From: Plumapathes pennacea
Taxonomy: Eukaryota > Cnidaria > Anthozoa > Antipatharia > Myriopathidae
Assembly (NCBI GenBank): GCA_964036295.1
Contig: OZ038469.1
Location: 17,975,591-18,039,590, forward strand
DNA: 64,000 bases
Direction: 5' to 3'
Part shown: positions 36,181 through 47,002 of the stretch, piece after piece
How positions within the stretch are numbered: position 1 is the stretch's first letter
Layout of the letters: each line of letters opens with the position of its first letter
Translations under genes and position numbers: made by a program
Notes under the pieces: generated by a model
Told to the model about the DNA's origin: nothing
The model's database searches: none
What the model saw: only the letters and a program-made list of their open reading frames with translations

Positions 36181-37030
36181 ACTAGACTGGCGTTGCCAGT
36201 GAGCTCGCGGCGTGAGTTGGGTCGACACCAGAATATAAAATGGAAAGTAAGGGACAAGAGCGGAACTCCCAAGAGAGACTTCCAGTTTCTCACCATAAAA
36301 ATATCACACAGCATAGAGAACTTGGCTTTTGACACCTTGCTCTTTTGACACCTTGATTAAACTAAAAATTATCATTACAACACTCCTACACTTGCTTCTT
36401 AAAGGTTGAGCGACCCTGCATTTTGAGAATGCGTGACGTACCTTTTTATGCACAATCGATTATGACAGTTTGACTTTGACTCTTATTTCTAACAAGACTG
36501 GAGTTGCCAGTGAGCTCGTTGGGTGGGGTCGAGACCAGAAGAAACTTAATTGGAAAGTAGGGAGAAGAGCGAAACTCCCAAAAGAGAGCTTCAGTTTCTC
36601 ACCAGAAAAATATCACACAGTATGGATAACTTGACTTTTCACACCTTGCTCAAATGAAACCTATTGGTATAAATTGTCATTACAACACTCATACACTTGC
36701 TTCTTAAAGGTTGAGCGACTCTGCATTTTGAGCTTTGGAGTGAAAAGTTAGCCAGAAAGAAAAGAGTAATGTGTGACTTATCTTTTCATGCACAGTCGAT
36801 CCACGATAAGCTAGCCTTTGCTTCAATACTTATGTTTTTTTTACTAAATGCGTTTCTTCTATGAGGCTTCGAGTATTCGCGCTCTGTAACAAATATAAAT
36901 TGAAAGCGAGGAATGTAACATGAGACTTGTTTACAATATTATTGCGGTTTTGTTCACAGCGTTTTCAGTCATTTGTGACTAACAAACTCAATGTTCAGGA
37001 CTATTTCTGTGTATTTGCTCGCGGCTGCGG
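36181..37030 (+). repeat. Two direct partial copies of the CTAGACTGG repeat element
   Basis: Copy 1 (36181 to about 36500) and copy 2 (about 36500-37030) both start with a form of AGACTGG(C/A)GTTGCCAGTGAGC. Both continue with sequence homologous to 45566-46090 (+ strand) and to the reverse complement of about 40500-41040. There is no intact coding region. Confidence 0.75.
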
Positions 37031-37117
37031 CAACCTTAAAAACGGAGTTTGTTTGTTTTCGTTTTTGACTCACGGATATGCGTAGCATATCTGGGAGTCA
37101 TTGGTGTCTACAATCTG

Positions 37118-37144
37118 TCGCTCACTCACTCACTCACTCACTCG
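37118..37144 (+). repeat. (CACT)n microsatellite
   Basis: A short run of CACT units about 5 nt after GTCTACAATCTG. It follows a small palindrome (GATATGC gta GCATATC). Confidence 0.8.
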
Positions 37145-37581
37145 GTGTGTTAGCTTTTTGGCGCGGTTGCTAAGTAAGTACGTGTCCCACCATGGCGGTG
37201 AGACGGCTGAATGTTTGTCAAATTCTGCTATGAGCTGCCGCCAAGTTTAACAGAGCCTCAACAAAACCTATGATTAACACTGCCACAGCTGTAGCTGCAC
37301 TCATCCGGAGCTGTAACCACAGTAGAAGCAGGCAGATGTTAGCAACTGTAAACGATATCATCTTCCGGCGTAACCTTTGCCCTGATCAATGAGATGAATA
37401 CTGCTTTGATGTCGGGCCAATGTTAGCGCAAACTGTATATCTAAGCAATGTCGCCGCCAAGCTCGCCTCGTTGCCTATAGCCTTTTGAAAGTTCTGATTC
37501 GGATTCCCTAAAGTTCGATTATACGATTGGCAGGCCATATTTGTCGCACTTGTGGCAGTTAAAGCCTTGACCGGCTGGTCA

Positions 37582-38580
37582 CGTTCATCACGGGTGTAAC
37601 GAAAACGAAGACCCCGAAAACGAAGACCTAAGACCCAGAAAACGAAGACCCCAAAATAAATTAACATAAATTTGCGGGGTCTCGTTTTCGGTTTTCGGTG
37701 GTGGGTGTATCGAAAACGAAGACCCCAAAGGGAATCGTCCACTTTCCTGTATTTGCGCATGGTTTCTCTTGAAGTGATCTGTCTACGGTGTTTTGTAGCG
37801 CTTATCGTGCTGTCAGCTTTTCTGCCATGTTGTTTACTTGTGGCGTAGCACCGCTGACCGGCTCACCTTTCGCGCGCACAAGCAACACGCGCCAGACAAT
37901 GCAAATTTAACCAAGTTCACATGAAAATCAACGTAAATTAAAAACGTTGAGTCGGTTTATTTCAAGTTTGATATTAAACAGACTGCAAAGAATCTCTTCA
38001 GGAGATCCTCAGCAGGAAGGAACGATGGACATATCGAACAACAGTAGCAAGAATACAGAGTTGCCAGGAAAGTTACTTCTATGAAATGTTGTAACAATAG
38101 AGCTCTTTTTAGGGACACAGTGAAAATTTAATGATTGCTTAGAATCTTAGTAGGAACGAATGATGCACCTATCGAACAACAGTAACAAGAAGACTAAAAT
38201 GATAGGAAAGTTACTTCCATAAATAGTTGTAACAATAGAGCTCTTTTGCACAATTTTGCTACACAAACAAAACAAAACACAGTAGACAGATCACTTCAGA
38301 AGAAACCACGCGCAAATACAGGAAAGTGGACGATTCCCTTTGGGGTCTTCGTTTTCGATACACCCACCACAGAAAACCGAAAACGAAGACCCCGCAATTT
38401 TTGCCACTCGTCGTAAAGCTTGAACAAGCAGTATGAAAGAGAGTGCCACTTAGGGAAGCTGTTGGCTATTATTGTTGGGGTCTTTGTTTTCGGTGTCTTC
38501 GTTTTCGATACACCCACCACCGAAAACCGAAAACGAAGATCCAGAAAACGAAGACCCCGCAAATTTATGTTAATTGCTCG
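37582..38580. mobile_element. Palindromic element family with CGAAAACGAAGACCCC ends
   Basis: Inverted arms of about 110 nt (37676-37785 and 38283-38394) enclose about 500 nt. The interior includes a roughly 120-nt direct duplication (about 37985-38110 and 38140-38250, each ending in TTGTAACAATAGAGCTCTTTT). Further arm fragments lie at 37582-37670, 38475-38575 and, inverted, 41042-41125. The structure suggests a non-autonomous DNA transposon with nested copies. No transposase frame was seen. Confidence 0.65.
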
Positions 38581-38637
38581 CGGGGGCCTGGGGCCCAAGC
38601 GAGCTTAAAAATGGGCATTTTTATTTATTTATTTTTT

Positions 38638-38666
38638 GAAGCTATTTGCAATATGCAAATAGCTTC
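38638..38666. repeat. Perfect 13-bp palindrome with 3-nt loop
   Basis: GAAGCTATTTGCA (38638-38650), ATA, then its exact reverse complement (38654-38666). It contains an ATTTGCA octamer-like core on both arms. Confidence 0.9.
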
Positions 38667-39237
38667 TATGTCGGCGTTTGGGCGATAGTTGAATCGCCGT
38701 TCGGCCCATCTCATTAGGTCATTAAAATGCTCCTCCTCTAGGGGACAAAAACTACTGAGTGGGGAGGAGCATGAAGTGTTATCCATATAAAAGCCGCCGT
38801 GGTACAGGTCCTGTGAGAAAGTTTGTCTTTTATTATCTACTTAACACAAAGAATGCACAGAGAGATTTCCAGTGAAGGGTTTCCGTGCTAATGTTATAAC
38901 TTTGCGACAGAATGTCAGAAGCTAAATTACCTCTCCGGGGAGGGGTTTTCTAAATATAATTGGCTCTCTCGCACGTGGAAGTCATTATTTAATGGCGGCT
39001 GTGAGCGTTGCCGATTCTTTGGTTGCATGTGGAAATCTGCTCCCCCTTCAGGCCCCGGCTGACATATCCGTAGTATCTGGCAAACAGGCGACACAGATTC
39101 ACATTTAGAGCGACATTTCTGGACACATTTGCGAATATACGCTCCGCTCACAAAAGAAGGAACACAGCTGTATGGTGTGACCATGACATAGGTTTTGGCA
39201 AAGGTAAAAGCTTATTCCGAGTTTTTTTGCGTTCGCT

Positions 39238-39719
39238 GATATGTTTGTTGACACATGATTTCATGCCATAATTGCAAATGCAGATCGACTGTGGTATGTC
39301 TGAGTTGTTTGTTTATAAAATTGTCTCGAGCGGATTCTGTCACTAATGAAAAATCGACAGGAAATTTTACTGTGAATCCTTTTCACCACCGTTCGAATAG
39401 CACGAGAAACAGGTTTGTTCGGCTGGAGTGTGTTACGTTACGAAACTATTATAACCAGTCAAAATCTGGTTTACCTCGCATGATATGTTTGTTGACACAT
39501 GATTTCATGACCAGATCGACTGTGGTTTGTCTGAGTTGTTTGTTTACAAAAATTGTCTCTAGCGGGTTTTGTCGCTAATGAAAAATCGACGACAGGAAAT
39601 TTTACTGTGAATCTATTTCACCACCGTTCGAAGAGCACGAGAAACAGGTTTGTTTGGCTGGAGTGTGTTACGTTAATACGAAACTACTAGAACGAGTCAA
39701 AGTCTGGCTTACCTCGCAG
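39238..39719 (+). repeat. Tandem duplication of about 240 bp
   Basis: Two adjacent copies (39238 to about 39479 and about 39480-39719). Each begins TGATATGTTTGTTGACACAT and ends in CTTACCTCGCA or TTTACCTCGCA, with a few substitutions and small indels. It is non-coding. Confidence 0.85.
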
Positions 39720-40056
39720 AAATTTACAGAACAACTTGAAATATTTTGGCAAGCTATACTTTCCTCCTTCTATGTCGATCAGCTCAAAATAATCATATAA
39801 TAAACTGTCATGTTTGTGCATTTGTGTTTGGTCATGCATAGTACGTAGCTGGCATAGTAGAACATAGTGTAAAACCCCGATCAAACGGTGATAATATTCG
39901 ATGATAGTTCGTGCCCCGTTGTAACACGAACTACCTATCATAGACTATCATCAACTAGCAAATAGCTTCACGTACGCTTTGCGGACCTATGTTTCTTTTT
40001 GTGGGTCGAGAATCAGCACACGGTGATTGGTTCATATTATCACGTGCTGGGCGATG

Positions 40057-41043
40057 ACGTAATTGACTTCGCTAAACAACTCGAGATGCGGCCAGTGAAT
40101 TGCTCGTTACTCGTGTGTAAAAGTTAACTGCATCCCATCCAAACTCAACACCATTTGGCTCTGTGGAATAGGCACGGATAAACTGGATTTTCGGGAACGA
40201 TTTTGGCTCGCGTTCACCGCGGAAGCTTTGAGAATAGCCGTAAACAAATATTTGATGGTACCGCTGTCGCCGATAAGTATTTAGTCCCGACGAAACTTTC
40301 TGTGGCGACACGAAATACTTTTGGGAAGATAACAGGGCGAAAACAGAAACCAAAGCTACGGTGAGCTTTAGCCGTAAAACAATAACGCTTTATGCTTTAC
40401 TCTGTACATGACATCTGTTGCCTCATAAAATTCTTTTATAAAATTCATAAAATGTTTCTTTCATTCGATCATGTAGTCTTTGTTTCGCAATGTTCATTAA
40501 ATACCAGAAATGAAAAATATACCGAAATAATTCTGAGGATTGAATTTGCAGTCACAAATGACTGAACACACTGTGAACAAAACCGCAATAATATTGTAAA
40601 CGTCTCTCGTGTGACATTCCTCGCTTTCAATTTTATATTTGTTACAGAGCACGAATACTCGAAAGCCTGATAGAAGAAACGTATTGAGTTAATAAAAGAA
40701 AACACATAAGTAGTGAAGCGAAGGCTGGATTAATCGTGGCCTCTGATTAGAAATATGAGTCAAGGTCAAACTGTCATAATCGATTGTGCATAAAAAGATA
40801 TGTCAGGCACTCTCAAGATGCAGGGTCGCTCAACCTTTAAGAAGCAAGTGTATGAGTGTTGTAATAATAATTTTTAGTTTAATCAAGGTGTCAAAAGCCA
40901 TGTTCTCTATACTGTGTGATATTTTTATGGTGAGAAATTGGAAGTCTCTCTTGGGAGTTCCGCTCTTGTCCCCTACTTTCCATTTTATATTCTGGTCTTG
41001 ACCCAACTCACGCCGCGAGCTCACTGGCAAGGCCAGTCTAGTT
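40057..41043 (-). repeat. Left arm of about 1-kb inverted repeat (CTAGACTGG element, minus orientation)
   Basis: This is the reverse complement of 45564-46582, with scattered mismatches and small indels. It ends at 41040 with the complement of the element start (CCAGTCTAG). An arm fragment of the CGAAGACCCC family abuts it at 41042-41125. No protein-coding frame is conserved between the copies. Confidence 0.75.
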
Positions 41044-41329
41044 TATTTTGGGGTCTTCGTTTTCTGGGTCTTAGGTCTTCGTTTTCGGGGTTTTCGTTTT
41101 CGTTACACCCCGTTCATCACGCAAGTCGCAATACCTCCATATACAGATTTCAATGCAAAATTTATGAAAGTCAACCTTTGTCCGAATAGATGTGTTGTAC
41201 GTCGCCTGGCCAAGAAATACGCACAGTGATCCACCCGGCTGCTTCTTTTCTACGGCTTACGAGTGCCACAAATCATAAAACTAAAACTAAACAATGATAT
41301 GAAATCAGATTCCTGATTCATTTGTTTAC

Positions 41330-41740
41330 CGCCTTTGCGGTCAAGGTATTCGGTGCACATATACGTATGACATGGAACTTCGACATCAAAAATTTGAAGG
41401 AAAGCTTTGTGTGCCCAAAGTTCGTCGGGACTAAATAATTAGCGGCGACAGAGTTATTTGCAATCCTGTAGCGGTAGGCATTAAATATAATCGAATCCGG
41501 CATCAAACATTTGTTTACGGCTATGACGGTGAACTAACGCAAGCCAAAAATAGAATGGAAGAAACATTTCAACAGGCATTGTGTGATAAGCAGAAGCATT
41601 TTTTGAGCCAACAGATGTCATGTACAGTGTAAAGCATAAATCGCCATTGTTTTACGGCTAAAGCTCATCGTAGCTTTGGTTTCCGTTTTCCTATCACTCC
41701 GTCACAAATAGGAAGTTGTTACAGCCGTTTCGGTTTCAAG
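41330..41740 (+). repeat. Further partial copy of the same element, plus orientation
   Basis: This resembles 46140-46390. Shared blocks include GGCGACAGAG, TTTACGGCTA, GAAACATTTCAACAGGCA and AGCTCATCGTAGCTTTGG. Confidence 0.6.
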
Positions 41741-42815
41741 TTTGGTCATGACGAACTTCATGCGACTTTAACGCACTCTGCGGGAGTTTGGTCAAATTTC
41801 CGGTGTTAGCATGGAAACGCGCGTAATTAAATTACAGTTTCCAACAACCCACACAGCTTCGGTTGGAGTGTTGACATGTAGAATGAAACTCGAGAAGGGC
41901 AAATTTAGTTATTTATCACGCGCGGAGATCGAAGTGTTGTCGCTCCGTTCAATCTCTCCGTGAAAGTAGTGATGCTGTTCGTTTTTGGTCAAACTCTCGA
42001 TGCCGTTAAATCTCGCAGTGTCACTCGCAGCGAAAACTTTGTGCATTTCTTTTCGACTTTATGGAAACAGACTTCGAAGCCTGATCGGCCTGTTCGGCTC
42101 GTCACAAAAAGAAATTCAGAGACGCAGTGCTTGTGGCGACATCTTTTGGGACTTTGGCACACTCATCGAGAAAGAGAAAACTGGAAATGGACGATTTTTC
42201 ACTCATAAAGTTCCGATCCGTTCTATCGCGCAATGAGTTTGTTTGTCGAAGCGCGGGAATGAGATGGCGATGTTCCCGCCATTTTTGTGAACTGATCGAT
42301 CGAAGGAGCTGCTGTCCGCCGTGGAGGATCTGGATTTACTTCTTGCAATTGGCACAATTTCGCCTTACGCTGGTGAATAAAGCGAGCCATAATCGCAGAA
42401 ACAGCAGCAAAGAGGCACCGGCGCCCTGTGGAATTCAATCTCGCAGCTTGACAAAATGTGCTAAAACTTTCAATGTTGGACAGACCTGGGTGAGCAAGAT
42501 TCTTTGACTTTACGCAGTATTTATATTTGAGCCGTTTTCTTCTGTTTCGCTTGCTCAACATCTTGTAACTGAATTTTTATCATATTAACTGCCCTGAATT
42601 GGCCCCAACCCTCAAAATGTTGTTCCGACATTGCACAGATGTACTCTCAGTCATGCCATTCAAACTGTGCTCCTGATCTTGCATAGTGTCTTTCCTACAT
42701 ATATCATACTCTGTCACCTTTCTTTAAATATTTTGTAAAACCAGTCTCTTGCATTAAATTCTGTACCTTTGCAGTTTATTAACCAGATATAGAAAATTGC
42801 ACCGTAGCAAGGGTT
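41741..42815 (+). other. Non-repetitive interval before the tandem array, no gene recognised
   Basis: Three short overlapping open frames lie at 41960-42507, but none matches a family I know. 41741-41770 recurs inverted at about 45240-45275. A decayed upstream exon of the kinase-like tail at 44477-44628 could be here but cannot be identified by eye. Confidence 0.3.
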
Positions 42816-42819
42816 TCAT

Positions 42820-44476
42820 GACAAGTGACTGTGTAAATCAATTGGACACCTTGAAGCAGCAGAGAAACTTGGCTGAAAGGCTGTGACTCTGTGAAACATA
42901 TTTTTGTTTCTTGATGCTTCATTAGGAACTAAAAAGCGTTTGATGTTTTTCAGATAAAAAGTTTTTTCATAACAATTGTATGTTCGATCAAATGAACACC
43001 TTGAAGCAGCAGAGGAGCTTGGCTGAAAGGCTGTGACTCTGCGAAACATATTTTTGTTTCTTGATGCTTCATTGGGCACTAAAAAGCGTTTGATTTTTTT
43101 TTTCAGATAGAATTCGTTTTCATAACAATTGTATGTTCAATCAAATGAACACCTTAAAGCAGCAGAGGAGCTTGGCTGAAAGGCTGTGACTCTGCGAAAC
43201 ATATTTTTGTTTCTTGATGCTTCATTGGGCACTAAAAAGCGTTTGATTTTTTTTTTCAGATAGAATTCGTTTTCATAACAATTTTATGTTTAATCAATTG
43301 GACACCTTGAAGCAACAGAGGAACTTGGCTGAAAGGCTGTGACTCTGTGAAACATATTTTTGTTTCTTGATGCTTCATTGGGTACTAAAAAGCGTTTGAT
43401 ATTTTTCAGATAGAATTCGTTTTCATAACACTAAATTGTATGTTTAATCAATTGGACGCCTTGAAGCAACAGAGGAACTTGGCTGAAAGGCTGTGACTCT
43501 GTGAAACATATTTTTGTTTCTTGATGCTTCATTAGGAACTAAAAAGCGTTTGATGTTTTTCAGATAAAAAGTTTTTTCATAACAATTGTATGTTCAATCA
43601 AATGAACACCTTGAAGCAGCAGAGGAGCTTGGCTGAAAGGCTGTGACTGCGAAACATATTTTTGTTTCTTGATGCTTCATTGGGCACTAAAAAGCGTTTG
43701 ATTTTTTTTTTTCAGATAGAATTCGTTTTCATAACAATTGTATGTTCAATCAAATGAACACCTTAAAGCAGCAGAGGAGCTTGGCTGAAAGGCTGTGACT
43801 CTGCGAAACATATTTTTGTTTCTTGATGCTTCATTGGGCACTAAAAAGCGTTTGATTTTTTTTTTCAGATAGAATTCGTTTTCATAACAATTTTATGTTT
43901 AATCAATTGGACACCTTGAAGCAACAGAGGAACTTGGCTGAAAGGCTGTGACTCTGTGAAACATATTTTTGTTTCTTGATGCTTCATTGGGTACTAAAAA
44001 GCGTTTGATATTTTTCAGATAGAATTCGTTTTCATAACACTAAATTGTATGTTTAATCAATTGGACGCCTTGAAGCAACAGAGGAACTTGGCTGAAAGGC
44101 TGTGACTCTGTGAAACATATTTTTGTTTCTTGATGCTTCATTAGGTACTAAAAAGCGTTTGATGTTTTTCAGATAAATTTGTTTCCATAACAGTTGCATG
44201 TCCAACCAATTGGACACCTTGAAGCAGCAGAGGAACTTGGTTGAAAGGCTGTGACTCTGTGAAACATATTTTTGTTTCTTGATGCTTCATTGGATACTAA
44301 AAAGCGTTTGATATTTTTCAGATAGAATTCGTTTTCATAACAGTTGTATGTTTAATCAATTGGACGCCTTGAAGCAGCAGAGGAACTTGGCTGAAAGGCT
44401 GTGACTCTGCGAAACATTATATTGTTTCTTGATGCTTCACCGGGTACTAAAATAAGAAGCTTTTGATCTTTTTCAG
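42820..44476 (+). repeat. Tandem array of about 152-bp units with a 609-bp higher-order period
   Basis: The landmark GGCTGAAAGG (or TTGAAAGG) recurs at 42871, 43021, 43173, 43328, 43481, 43631, 43783, 43936, 44090, 44239 and 44389, so there are 11 units of 149-155 bp. Unit-specific variants recur exactly 609 nt apart: an AAAAAGTTTTTTCATAACAA variant at 42957 and 43566, and an ACTAAATTGTATG variant at about 43429 and 44038. This gives a four-unit higher-order repeat. Most units read TTTTTCAG, then a frame ending KQQR(S/N)LAERL-stop. The last, partial unit runs into the candidate exon at 44477. Confidence 0.9.
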
Positions 44477-44628
44477 ATAGAATTTGTTTTTATAACAATC
44501 TGTGTTTAAAATCAATTGGACACCTCGAAACAGCAGAGGAATGTTTAGTTTCCCAGGCAAAGAAAGAAAATCCAGACGACAGGCCAACTGTCGATGAACT
44601 TGCTCGCTTTCTTACCGAATACATTTAG
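44477..44628 (+). pseudogene. Candidate terminal exon of a protein kinase (C-lobe end), probably an orphan fragment
   Basis: After an acceptor-like ATCTTTTTCAG, one frame stays open for 152 nt to TAG at 44626-44628. It ends AKKENPDDRPTVDELARFL followed by TEYI. The DDRPT-x-x-E-L pattern followed by a hydrophobic helix is typical of subdomain XI at the end of protein kinase domains. No catalytic loop, DFG or upstream kinase exon was found in the window. I treat it as a fragment, although a real gene with distant exons cannot be excluded. Confidence 0.35.
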
Positions 44629-45194
44629 CCAGTAATTCTATTGGAGTTTTCCTAAATTGCGTCGAATAGCTGCGCTAGCTATATTACGGCGGTTTTTTCA
44701 CGACCAAATTCGGGACCGAATTCCAGTTTGGCGTTCCAGTAATTTCATCTATTTCGGCTTGTACTTTTTGTTCTTTACTTTTGATACTTACTCTGACAAA
44801 ATATCTGTTATTGTTATTTAGCATTATTGTAAAGAAGGACGAGTCGACGACGGCAAGTTGTCCGAGGCAGTAGCAATAAAGTTTCATTCTTGTGTACTCT
44901 TCGTGTGATGCGCGGCTGTCCTTACACGGCCAGAACTGTCGGCCACATGCCCAAGAGAGAATAGGGTTAAGCATTAGAAGATCTGAGCAAAAGTCTTTCT
45001 AGTGAGCCTGCATTTAAGAACATGGTTTTAATTTGAACAAGCTGTTCGATTGCGTATTACACGCGTTTTTACAAAGCCGGTGAAAAACATGCCACAGAGA
45101 AACGCCTTCCGGCCAGTTTTAATTAAAAACAAGGCCCCCGTCGCTCATCTAATCACCTCGCAGAACTCTTCACACTAAGAGTGATAATTCGACT

Positions 45195-45237
45195 CCCTGC
45201 CGATGTTCCCGATTTGAAATCGGGAACATCGGCAGGG
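45195..45237. repeat. Perfect 21-bp inverted repeat with 1-nt centre
   Basis: CCCTGCCGATGTTCCCGATT plus T (45195-45215), G, then the exact reverse complement (45217-45237). No mismatch in 21 pairs. Confidence 0.92.
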
Positions 45238-45395
45238 GGCCGCGTTGTTAAAGTCGCATGAAGTTCATCATGGTAGTCTCCTGTCGAGTTTTCGACCGTT
45301 TCGGACATTTTGCTTTTTTTTTCGTTATGCATTGCCTTGCTGAAGAGGTGGACAAGCAATAAAATCACTAAGCAAAAAACAGCAAACAGGGTTGC

Positions 45396-45397
<2 letters not shown>

Positions 45398-45442
<45 letters not shown>
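45398..45442 (+). repeat. (GT)n microsatellite
   Basis: About 22 uninterrupted GT dinucleotides followed by a G-rich stretch. Confidence 0.95.
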
Positions 45443-45445
<3 letters not shown>

Positions 45446-45563
45446 AGAGGGGGTGGGGGTTGGGAATTGTGGGGGCTCAATCGAGTTTCTCTGGAGCCAT
45501 TTTATCATAAGAGTATTCAGTGTGTGTGATTGGAAATCTGTTCTTTGATGCTGTTACTATAAA

Positions 45564-46582
45564 GAACTAGACTGGCCTTGCCAGTGAGCTCGCGGCGTGA
45601 GTTGGGTCGAGACCAGAATATAAAATGGAAAGTAGGGGACAAGAGCGGAACTCCCAAGAGAGACTTCCAATTTCTCACCATAAAAATATCACACAGTATA
45701 GAGAACTTGGCTTTTGACACCTTCCTCTTGACACCTTGATTAAACTAAAAATTATTATTACAACACTCCCACCCTGCATCTTGAGAATGCGTGACATCTT
45801 TTTATGCACAATCGATTATGACAGTTTGACCTTGACTCATATTTCTAATCAGAGGCCACGATTAATCCAGCCTTCGCTTCACTACTTATGTGTTTTCTTT
45901 TGTTAACTCAATACGTTTCTTCTATCAGGCTTTCGAGTATTCGTGCTCTGTAACAAATATAAAATTGAAAGCGAGGAATGTCACACGAGAGATGTTTACA
46001 ATATTATTGCGGTTTTGTTCACAGTGTGTTCAGTCCATTTGTGACTGCAAACTCAATCCTCAGAATTATTTCGGTGTATTTTTCATTTCTGGTATTTAAT
46101 GAACATTGCGAAACAAAGGCTACATGATCGAATGAAAGAAACATTTCAACAGGCAATGTACGATAAGCAGAAGAATGTTATGAGGCAACAGATGTCATGT
46201 ACAGATTATAAATCGCCATTGTTTTGCGGCTAAAGCTCATCGTAGCTTTGGTTTCCGTTTTCGGCCTGTTGTCTTCCCAGAAGTATTTCGTGCCGCCACA
46301 GAAAGTTTCGTCGGCCGGACTAAATATTTAGCGGCGACAGAGAAATTTGCAATCCCCCAGCGGTATTCATCAAACATATGTTTACGGCTATTCTCAAAGC
46401 TTCCGCGGCGAACTTAAGAACGCAAGCCAAAATCGTTCCCTAAAATCTATTTTATCCGTACATGTTCCACAAAGCCCAACGGTGTTGAGTTTGGATGGGA
46501 TGCAGTTAACTTTTACACACAAGTAACGAGCAATATTCACTGGCCACTCGAGTTGTTTAGCGAAGTCAATTACATACATACA
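45564..46582 (+). repeat. Right arm of about 1-kb inverted repeat (CTAGACTGG element, plus orientation)
   Basis: Starts CTAGACTGGCCTTGCCAGTG and is the reverse-complement partner of 40057-41043. It ends in GTTGTTTAGCGAAGTCAATTAC and then a CATA microsatellite (46571-46610). It is non-coding. Confidence 0.75.
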
Positions 46583-46774
46583 TACATATTATTACATACA
46601 TACATTATCTTATTTCTTTCATGTACTATAATTGGTCAGTAATTATTATGCAAAGTTTCAAAACAGTCACCGCAACTTCATTTTCAATGGAATCACCTTA
46701 AGGCGTTATTCCAGGAGCTTCATGAACTACATTGTTATGCTGCTATTTTTATGTGATGCGTAAGAACCTTTAAG

Positions 46775-47002
46775 CCCTGTCAAACAGTCACAACATTTGT
46801 CTCAACATTGTTAAGAACCGGTGTTGAGGCCGTTTGACACCCCCTCTCAACATTGTTGAGACATGTAAGAAGAGTTTGGGTTTTGTTTAAACTTTGTCTC
46901 GACATCGTCTCAACATTTCTTTTGTTCTAGAAATTTTGAGGCCGTTTGACACGACATGGCACGGAACGTTGAAACAACTGTTGTGACCGTTTGACAAGGG
47001 CC
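46775..47002. mobile_element. MITE-like element with CCCTGTCAAAC ends
   Basis: The left end is CCCTGTCAAACAGTCACAAC. The right end is the complement of CCCTTGTCAAACGGTCACAA. Internal CAACATTGTTGAGAC and GGCCGTTTGACAC blocks are also inverted. It is about 228 nt and non-coding. Confidence 0.75.

Larger units (their letters stand above)
44629..45563 (+). other. Interval between kinase-like fragment and right inverted-repeat arm
   Basis: No gene is supported. It holds a long perfect hairpin (45195-45237), a GT microsatellite (45398-45442), and a minus-strand 96-codon open frame (44684-44974) that I do not recognise. Confidence 0.4.

Noticed and set aside
42820-44476. Regular repeat array as a CRISPR-like locus
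   Set aside because: Units are contiguous homologous 152-bp repeats with no unique spacers, in an animal genome.
44684-44974. 96-codon minus-strand frame between kinase-like fragment and hairpin
   Set aside because: Starts with ATG but matches no family I know and has no neighbouring exon evidence.
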